From NCBI GenBank assembly GCA_001311545.1, contig BBBL01000138.1, positions 1 through 5,136 on the forward strand: a DNA stretch of 5,136 bases. The letters run 5' to 3'. This DNA is from Thermus kawarayensis JCM 12314 (GTDB taxonomy: Bacteria > Deinococcota > Deinococci > Deinococcales > Thermaceae). Shown piece after piece: positions 1 through 4,444 of the stretch. The stretch's first letter is position 1; the number at the start of each line of letters is the position of its first letter. A model generated the notes under the pieces. It made no database searches, was not told the DNA's origin, and saw only the letters and a list, made by a program, of their open reading frames with translations. The position numbers and the translations under genes are program-made.

Positions 1-502
1 CTAGCCGAGCGCGGCTACGCCGCCACCCGCCTGGACGAGCTGGCCGCGGAGCTGGGTCTGACCAAGGGGGCCTTCTATCACCACTTCCCTAGCAAGAGGG
101 CCCTCCTGGAAGCCCTCCTGGAGGAGTCCCGCTCCCGGGCCGCCTTGGCCCTGGAGGCGCCCGGCTCCCTGGAGGAGCGCCTCTTCCGCTACGCCCTGGC
201 CTACCGGGAAGGGGTGGAACCCCTCTCGGCCCTGGCCACGGCCCATGGGGGGAGGGGAGGAGAGGAGGAGGCCAAGGTCCTCGCCCAAGAGAGCATGCGC
301 CGGGAGATGGCCCACCTGGAAGCTTTTTTTTGAAGAGCACTTCCCCGGGAAGGGCCGCTCCCTGGCCGGCCTCTTTAGTTCCTTGGTGCACGGGGCCTTC
401 ATGCTGGAAAAGCACCTGGGAGGCTACCGGGCGGAGGAGCTCCTACGGGAGTGGATCCGGGTGTTCGTCAGGGGACTGCCCCAAAGGAAGGAGAACGTAT
501 GA
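1..502 (+). CDS. TetR-family transcriptional repressor, N-terminus missing, one frame break at a T8 run
   Basis: A one-component DNA-binding repressor that normally binds its operator as a dimer and releases it on binding a small hydrophobic ligand. The visible part opens inside the DNA-binding domain: LDELAAELGLTKGAFYHHF is the classic TetR helix-turn-helix ending (recognition helix, then Y-HHF), followed by SKRALLEALLEE. About 15-20 residues lie before the window. The rest is a helical ligand-binding domain of about 130 residues. The frame breaks at the eight T's at 324-331: read as seven T's it continues EAFFEEHFPGKGRSLAG and ends at TGA 500-502; as written it stops at 331-333. The stop overlaps the next start (ATGA, 499-502), so this is the first visible gene of an operon and probably represses the carrier and exporter downstream. 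The family is clear; ligand and targets are inference. Confidence 0.88.
488..493 (+). promoter_or_regulatory. Ribosome binding site of the LolA-like gene
   Basis: AAGGAG lies five bases before ATG 499 and fixes that start. Since the ATG overlaps the TetR stop, translation is probably coupled. Confidence 0.65.
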
Positions 503-1070
503 GAACCGTTTGGATGACCCTCGCGCTGGCCCTAGGTTCAGCCCTGGCCTAAGCCCGAGGAGGTGTGGAAAGCCCTGGAGACCCATGCCAAAGTGGAGGG
601 CTACCTGGCCCAGGCCCGCCAGGCCCAGTGGTGTACCAGGTGGCCTTCCGCCGCCCCTGGGTGCGCATTGACTGGCTGGAGGGCCCCGAGTACCTGAAGG
701 GAAGCGCTCTGATCTCCGATGGCAGCGGGCCTGGAGCCGGGGTCCCAAAGGTCCTTGGCAAGAGGGCAAGGCCACGTCCCCCGATGACCCCTTGCAGCTC
801 CTCTTCACCGACTTCCCCAAGGTGGCCCAGGAGTACGCGGTGCAGAACCCCCAAGAGGAAGGGGGCCTTTGGCGCTTCCTCCTGGTGAAAAAGAACCCTC
901 CCCGGGACGAGCGCCAGCCCGCCGCCTGGCGGATCACCCTAAACCCCAAAGGGCACCTGCCTTTCCGGGTGGAAGTCCTCTCGCCCTCCGGGAAGCTCCT
1001 CTCGCAGGTGGAGTACCTGAAGCTGGACCTGAACCCGCCCCCCCAAAGCCTCTTTGAGGTGAAGCGATGA
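499..1070 (+). CDS. LolA-like secreted carrier protein, frame-broken at three sites
   Basis: Probably a periplasmic, LolA/LprG-fold protein that binds a lipid or lipidated substrate in a half-barrel. It starts MRTVWMTLALALGSALA, a short signal peptide with an Ala-X-Ala end and no lipobox Cys, so it is more likely soluble than lipid-anchored. Next come a helix (KPEEVWKALETHAKVEGYLA) and beta-strand stretches VVYQVAFRRPWVRIDW, EYLKGSALISDG, QRAWS, WRITLNP and FRVEVLSPSGKLLSQVEYL, the strand, 'SDG-R-W' turn, strand pattern of the LolA superfamily. The frame breaks near 548-551 (two bases, probably C's, missing), 628 (one G missing) and 721-722 (one G missing). Restored, it has 191 residues, close to usual LolA size. 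It overlaps both neighbours (ATGA at 499 and at 1067). The family call rests on pattern, not alignment, and the substrate is unknown. Confidence 0.62.
1056..1061 (+). promoter_or_regulatory. Ribosome binding site of the MFS gene
   Basis: GAGGTG lies five bases before ATG 1067 inside the end of the carrier gene. With the ATGA overlap it supports the chosen start and translational coupling. Confidence 0.55.
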
Positions 1071-2526
1071 ACGGAAGGCTGCTTGTGGCCCTGATGCTGG
1101 GCGTCTTCATGGGCGCCCTGGACAACGCCATCCTGGCTCCCGCCCTGCCCGCCATCGCCGAGGACCTGAAAACGGGCGTGGAGCGGATCACCCTGCTTTC
1201 TCCATTTACTCCGTCTTCTACGCCGTGGCCGTGCCCATCTTGGGGAGGCTTTCCGACCTTTGGGGCTACGGGAGAATCTACGGGCTCTCCATGGCCCTCT
1301 TCGCCGGGGGCAGCGCCCTGGCCGCCCTTTCCCAAAGCCTGGAGATGCTGGTCCTGGCCCGGGTGGTCCAGGCGGTGGGGGCGGGCGGGCTCTTGCCCGT
1401 GGCCCAGGCCATCGTGGGGGTGGTGGCTCCCGAAGAGCGGCGGGGCAGCTACCTGGGCCAGATCCTCGGGGTCTTTGCCCTGGGAAACATCCTGGGGCCG
1501 AATCTCGGCGGGTTCATCGTGGAGCGGGCTTCCTGGCACTGGGTCTTCTGGATCAACGTGCATCGGAATCCTCGGGGTACTCCTCCTTTCCGGGGCTTCC
1601 CTGCCCCGGCCCTCGGGCAGGCCAGGCTGGACCTCGTGGGGGAGTGCTCGTGGCCCTGACCTTCGGGAGCCTGGTGTTAGGCATCCAGGGCCTGGAGCGC
1701 CTCGAGGAGCTGGGCTTCCTATCCTGGCGCATCGGGGGCTCTTCCTCCTGGCGGCGGCCTCGGGGCTCGCCCTAGCCTCTACGAAAGGCGGCACCCCGTC
1801 CCCCTTTTGGACGTGCGCCTGGCCCTTTCCCCTCCCTTCCTGCCCCTTTGGCTGGTGTCCACCCTGGTGGGCTACGCCCTCCTGGGGGGCATCGTCTTCG
1901 CCCCCCTCTACGGCCAGGTGGCCTTCGCCCTTTCCCCTTTCGCCTCCGGGGCCATCCTCAACGCCCTGGCCCTGGCTCTAGGTGGGATGAGCGGGGCGGC
2001 GGGGGCCCTGGTGGGCCGAGTAGGGGGCAAACGGCTCGTGGTGCTCGGCATGGGGCTCACCGCCTTGGGACTTTTCGCCATGGCCTACCTGGCGAGCACC
2101 CTCTGGCTCCTCCTCCTCGGGCTTTTCCTCCTGGGAGTGGGCCTGGGCCTGGTGCAGGGGCCCCTTTCCTACCTGGCCCTGGGCCTCGCGCCAAAGGGCA
2201 GCCAGGGGCAGGTGTCCAGCCTGGTCTCCCTCACCCGCAGCTGGGGGCGGCGGCGGGGATCACCGTATCGGGGGTCCTCCTAGCCCGCAAGAGCCAGGAG
2301 CTGGCGGCCCTCACCGCCGGGGGCCCCGTGGGGTTCAGCGGGGGAACGGGGAACCTCTCCGAGGCCCCGGCCTTCGTGAGGAGCTCCTTCAGGGCACCTT
2401 AGGGGATGGGGTGCTGGAGGGGTGGAAGCTCGCCTTCATGGCGGCCCTCCTGGCTTTGCCGCGGCCTTTTTCCTCCGGGAGCGGTCCGCCGGGGCTAGGG
2501 AGCCCGTAGCGAAAGCCTCCCGCTGA
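1067..2526 (+). CDS. DHA2-type (EmrB/QacA-like) MFS exporter, frame-broken at nine sites
   Basis: An inner-membrane proton-driven exporter of the 14-helix drug:H+ antiporter branch. The N-terminal helix LVALMLGVFMGALDNAILAPALP matches the DHA2 'LD-(T)I-N-ALP' motif. A motif A variant, GRLSDLWGYGR, follows near residue 60, motif C near residue 140 (GNILGPNLGG), then WHWVFWIN plus a restored VPIG, a DHA2 hallmark. More hydrophobic helices follow (WLVSTLVGYALLGGIVFAPL, LWLLLLGLFLLGVGLGLVQG, ITVSGVLLA), then an extracytoplasmic loop of about 45 residues and a last helix. Breaks lie at 1195, 1561 (two bases), 1622-1623, 1638-1642, 1734-1738, 1776-1777, 2238, 2375 and 2458; each is cured by restoring a G or C. 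The restored protein has 489 residues, typical for DHA2. It is coupled to the LolA-like gene, so substrates may be lipids or amphipathic drugs, as for mycobacterial P55. Substrate is inference. Confidence 0.85.
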
Positions 2527-2741
2527 GCAAGCACCCGCACCTTGGTTTCGCCACGGGGCAAGATACATGGCATCAGAAGGGCACCTGGAAGCTGTAACGT
2601 TCAGATGCCCGGCGCAGCGCACCGGGAGGCGCACTCCCGTGGCCGGGGGCCTAGCCTCCACTTCCCCAGAGCAGGCGGAGAACCTAAAGGCCTGGTGTAG
2701 GTAAACCTGGCTTCCCCAAACCTCAGACGGGGAGGCGTGGT
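2527..2741 (+). other. Intergenic region, no recognisable gene
   Basis: No reading frame on either strand shows Thermus-like codon use here, and base composition is more even than in the genes. It contains one compact hairpin (2622-2641) and, at its right edge, the vapBC promoter. I see no T-rich terminator directly after the MFS stop. GGGCA at 2579-2583 and TGCCC at 2606-2610 could close a looser stem, but I recognise no riboswitch or known RNA. Confidence 0.5.
2622..2641 (+). repeat. Inverted repeat / hairpin in the intergenic region
   Basis: CCGGGAG pairs with CTCCCG-G (one bulged T) around the five-base loop GCGCA. It lies about 95 bases after the MFS stop and has no T tract behind it. 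It could end the operon's transcript in a U-independent way or be an unrelated structure. Confidence 0.35.
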
Positions 2742-2743
2742 AT

Positions 2744-2749
2744 GATAAT
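2744..2749 (+). promoter_or_regulatory. Likely -10 element of vapBC, placed for a leaderless transcript
   Basis: GATAAT, within TATGATAAT at 2741-2749, is AT-rich in otherwise GC-rich DNA and ends seven bases before ATG 2757. Transcription would start at or next to that ATG, as in many leaderless Thermus mRNAs. I see no good -35 hexamer. The stretch also contains ATGs at 2742 and 2748. Confidence 0.5.
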
Positions 2750-2756
2750 GTGTGAT

Positions 2757-2971
2757 ATGCGGGTGACCCTCTACCTTCCCGACCACCTGGCCCAGGAAAT
2801 AGAGGCCTACCGCAAGGCCCGCCCCGGCCTAAGCCTCTCCGCCCTGGTGCGGGAGCTCTTGGAGCGTGAGCTCCTCAAGCGCCCAGAGGCCCTCCTGGAA
2901 GCGGCGGGGCTGGTGGAGAGGGCAGAGCTCTCCGCCCGGGAGCACGACGCCTCATCCGCGAGGAGCGGTGA
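2757..2971 (+). CDS. vapB: VapB-type ribbon-helix-helix antitoxin, one frame break near its end
   Basis: The antitoxin of the pair: its N-terminal ribbon-helix-helix binds operator DNA as a dimer and its C-terminal tail should wrap and inhibit the VapC ribonuclease. MRVTLYLPDHL is a typical RHH start, with the DNA-contacting beta strand RVTLYLP (2-8), helix A about 9-20 and helix B LSLSALVRELLERELL about 25-40, then an acidic, charged tail. I chose ATG 2757 because the strand should start at once and the -10 element sits seven bases upstream. ATG 2742, with GGAGG at 2731-2735, is the alternative and adds five residues. One C seems missing at about 2948 (after ...AREHD). Restoring it gives DRLIREER and stop TGA 2969-2971, a normal 71-residue VapB overlapping the VapC start. 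As written the frame runs on into vapC. Confidence 0.78.
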
Positions 2972-3398
2972 TCCCGGAGAGGTTAGTCCTGGACGCGGGG
3001 CCCTCATCGCCCTCCTCCACCGCTCCGACCCGGACCACGAGGAGGCGTTGAGGGGCTTCCGCCGCCTCGCCGAGGGCGGTGCCCGGCTTTTCCTGCCCAT
3101 GCCCGTCCTCTTTGAGGTGTTCAAGTGGCTCCTCTTCCAGGCGGGGCCCAAGGCGGCGCGGAAGGGCTTGGCGAAGGTAGTGGAGGGCGCGGTGGTGGTC
3201 CCCTTCAACCTGGAGGACCTGGAGGAGGCCAGGCTCCTCCTCACCCGGCTTCCCGGCTGGGGGGGCACCCTGGAGGACGCGAGCGTGGCTTTCCTCGCCC
3301 TGCGGCTCGGGGCGCCCGTTTGGACCCTGAACTACCGAGACCTGGGGGCCTTTCCCGCCCTCCGCTTCTGGACCCGTGATGCGCCTCTTTTGACATGA
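2968..3398 (+). CDS. vapC: VapC-type PIN-domain toxin ribonuclease, one frame break after the first Asp
   Basis: A PIN-domain endoribonuclease toxin, Mg2+-dependent and held inactive by VapB. It starts at GTG 2968, overlapping the VapB stop (GTGA), with GAGGAG just before it. The restored 143-residue protein begins VIPERLVLDAGALIALLH, and the expected PIN acidic set is present: D9 in VLDAG, E50 in LFEVFKW, D104 in TLEDASVAFLAL, and N122/D125 in TLNYRDLGAFPALRF. The length is usual for VapC. One G is missing from the G run at 2997-3000. As written, reading from the VapB frame replaces residues 1-11, including D9, with unrelated sequence, so the apparent 218-residue fused frame 2742-3398 is not a believable toxin. 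With the base restored all catalytic residues are kept and the toxin is probably active. The target RNA cannot be told from sequence. Confidence 0.82.
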
Positions 3399-3417
3399 CC
3401 GGGGCCTTTCGGCCTTT

Positions 3418-3438
3418 CCTCGCCCTTTTGAGGCGGGG
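3418..3438 (+). terminator. Possible hairpin terminator after vapBC
   Basis: CCTCGCC and GGCGGGG form a 7-bp stem (one G-T pair) around CTTTTGA, 20 bases after the VapC stop. A T5 run comes only about 15 bases later, so this is a weak terminator candidate. Confidence 0.35.
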
Positions 3439-3461
3439 AACAAAGAAACCCAACTTTTTGG

Positions 3462-3467
3462 CATGCT
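3462..3467 (+). promoter_or_regulatory. Possible -10 element for the AbrB-type antitoxin gene
   Basis: CATGCT ends six bases before ATG 3474, the same spacing as the -10 of the WYL gene. No Shine-Dalgarno sequence precedes this ATG, which fits a leaderless start. The hexamer is a weaker match than at the other two promoters. Confidence 0.3.
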
Positions 3468-3473
3468 GAAACC

Positions 3474-3716
3474 ATGGAGCTGGCCAAGCTCAGCCGCAAG
3501 GGCCAACTCTCCATCCCCAAGCGCCTCCTCAAGGCCTTGGGCGTGGAGGGGGAGGCCTACTTCCCGGTGGAGCTCGCCCCCGAGGGGGGCCTTCTCCTGC
3601 GCCCCGCCGGGGTCTATCCCCTTCCGGTCTACACGGAAGAACGCCTTCAAGAGCTCCTGGCCGAAGCCCCCCTCACCGAGGAGGAGTGCGTCCGCCTTGC
3701 CGCCCTCGTCCGTTAG
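3474..3716 (+). CDS. AbrB/MazE-type (SpoVT-AbrB domain) antitoxin, no adjacent toxin
   Basis: A small DNA-binding antitoxin or regulator, 80 residues, with an intact frame. Residues about 4-44 form the swapped-hairpin SpoVT-AbrB domain: AKLSRKGQLSIPKRLLKALG is the signature (S-KGQ--IPK--), then GEAYFPVELAPEGGLLLRP. The C-terminal half (YTEERLQELLAEAPLTEEE) is acidic and helical, as expected for a toxin-neutralising tail. ATG 3474 is chosen because the domain starts almost at once; ATG 3463 is in another frame. Such antitoxins usually sit just before a PIN toxin, but here VapBC, which has its own RHH antitoxin, lies upstream, and the next gene downstream appears to run the other way and overlap the stop. 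It may be an orphan, may cross-regulate VapBC, or may have lost its toxin. It is the only gene here with no frame break. Confidence 0.85.
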   Translation: MELAKLSRKGQLSIPKRLLKALGVEGEAYFPVELAPEGGLLLRPAGVYPLPVYTEERLQELLAEAPLTEEECVRLAALVR

Positions 3717-4093
3717 ATGGTGGGGGAAAGGGTTCCCGGGCGTACTTGGCCGCCTCCCGGAGGCTTTCTTTACCTCCTCTGCCCCGAAGGTCTTCGCCCA
3801 GGACCTGACCTCGGGGAGCCAGAGGATGAGGGTGCTGGCCCGCCGCCCCTCGGGATAGGCTAGGGCCGCCTCCGCCGCCCGGAGGAGCACGCCGGGTGGG
3901 AGGCGGCTAGGGGCTGGGCTTCCCTTTAGGCCCGGGCGATCTCCAGCTCCGCCTTGGCCCTCTGGTAGCGCTCCTCCGCCTCGGCCAGGGCCCGGTAGAG
4001 GTCGGCGTAGAGGGCGCGGGCCCTGGCTCCCGCTCCTCGGCGTTCGCTGTCGTAAAAGCTTCCGCAGAAGCTACGCGGCCCTAGCCAGCCGCT
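3713..4093 (-). CDS. Unrecognised helical protein on the minus strand, frame-broken
   Basis: Function unknown. Three consecutive minus-strand blocks look coding. From 4093 down to 3929 a frame reads SFCGSFYDSERRGAGARA, then ARALYADLYRALAEAEERYQ and RAKAELEIARA, a charged, coiled-coil-like helix. It meets TAA at 3926-3928. Another frame continues as VLLRAAEAALAYPEG, RRASTLILWLPEVRSWAKTF and GAEEVKK, then ALREAAKYARE and PFPPTI. Restoring one C opposite 3929-3930, one opposite 3762-3763 and one opposite the G run 3722-3726 joins them into 127 residues ending at TAA 3713-3715, overlapping the AbrB stop by convergence. Codon endings in the helical and tail parts are Thermus-like. The start is not determined; the in-frame TGA at 4094-4096 may be another break or the true upstream limit. 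I recognise no family. The region could instead be a decaying gene. Confidence 0.42.
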
Positions 4094-4096
4094 TCA

Positions 4097-4260
4097 CGGA
4101 CAAGCGTAGCATGCCAGATAGACCCAAGCCTCGCTCACCCGTGGGTTCCGCACAAGGTAGCTTGAGGGGTAGGCATCCTGGCCGCCCACGCTTTCCCTGG
4201 GAGCGTAGGCCGCGCCCTCCAGAAAGCCCTCTGTCTCGTAGCCTGGGTGTCCCCCCGGTC
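4097..4260 (-). pseudogene. Coding-like minus-strand block, possibly the upstream part of the same unknown gene
   Basis: In the same minus-strand frame as the 3929-4093 block, directly before TGA 4094-4096, the translation reads GYETEGFLEGAAYAPRESVG, then GQDAYPSSYLVRNPRVSEAW and VYLACYACP. The mix of aromatic, acidic and small residues is more protein-like than in the other frames, but codon endings are less GC-biased than in the neighbours, no start codon with a ribosome site is evident, and no family is recognised. It may be the N-terminal part of the convergent gene, interrupted by one stop, or a relic of older or foreign origin. Confidence 0.25.
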
Positions 4261-4280
4261 TTTGCCATGACGTGGGCGTG

Positions 4281-4303
4281 GGCTTGCCTTTGCAAGGCAA
4301 GCC
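4281..4303 (+). repeat. Perfect 10-bp inverted repeat (hairpin)
   Basis: GGCTTGCCTT and AAGGCAAGCC are exact reverse complements separated by TGC. No T tract follows on either strand. It lies about 140 bases before the WYL gene and just ahead of a TTGACT hexamer, so it may be an operator, an mRNA hairpin or a U-independent terminator. Confidence 0.6.
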
Positions 4304-4312
4304 CCCGGAGGG

Positions 4313-4318
4313 TTGACT
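4313..4318 (+). promoter_or_regulatory. Possible -35 hexamer upstream of the WYL gene
   Basis: TTGACT is one base off the -35 consensus. The matching -10 position (about 4336-4343, CATACC) is poor, so a promoter here is only tentative. Confidence 0.22.
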
Positions 4319-4332
4319 CAGAACTTGCACCG

Positions 4333-4349
4333 CCCGCATACCCCGCATA
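4333..4349 (+). repeat. Short tandem direct repeat CCCGCATA x2
   Basis: CCCGCATA occurs at 4333-4340 and again at 4342-4349, a 9-base period, about 95 bases before the WYL start. It could be a regulator half-site pair; two copies may also be chance. Confidence 0.3.
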
Positions 4350-4432
4350 AACCTTTACCCCTTCTCCCCGGCGGCCCCTTTCAAGTGGTCCTGGCGCATG
4401 AGTATCCCCAGGGTGCATAAGTGCAGCTGTTC

Positions 4433-4438
4433 TATACT
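4433..4438 (+). promoter_or_regulatory. -10 element of the WYL regulator gene, leaderless arrangement
   Basis: TATACT is a near-consensus -10 hexamer ending six bases before ATG 4445, so transcription should begin at the A of the start codon. No Shine-Dalgarno sequence precedes that ATG, in line with a leaderless mRNA. No convincing -35 is seen. Confidence 0.55.
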
Positions 4439-4444
4439 CTTAAC

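Noticed and set aside
145..671. Small plus-strand open frames around the tetR / LolA-like junction as separate genes
   Set aside because: They are pieces of the TetR and LolA-like genes or out-of-frame shadows with no ribosome sites or domain patterns of their own.
934..1794. Long open frame on the minus strand across the MFS gene
   Set aside because: It is antisense to clear MFS motifs and rich in Pro, Arg, Gly and Ser, the usual shadow of GC-rich coding DNA.
1066..2530. MFS gene as a genuine old pseudogene
   Set aside because: Nine breaks but no in-frame stops, no lost motifs and a normal restored length; simple missing G/C bases explain it better, though true decay cannot be excluded without reads.
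3390..3395. Perfect TTGACA as a -35 element for the AbrB gene
   Set aside because: It sits in the last codons of vapC and nothing resembling a -10 lies 16-19 bases downstream.
2742..3398. Natural VapB-VapC fusion protein
   Set aside because: The linker is out of frame for both proteins, and a normal VapB end and VapC start are visible in the other frames at a GTGA overlap.
2952..3712. Leftward continuation of the 3890-2952 minus-strand frame across AbrB and VapC
   Set aside because: Only the first part (3720-3890) looks like protein; the rest is antisense to strongly supported AbrB and PIN domains.
4281..4303. Classic rho-independent terminator
   Set aside because: The hairpin is perfect but no T tract follows on either strand, so I list it only as an inverted repeat.
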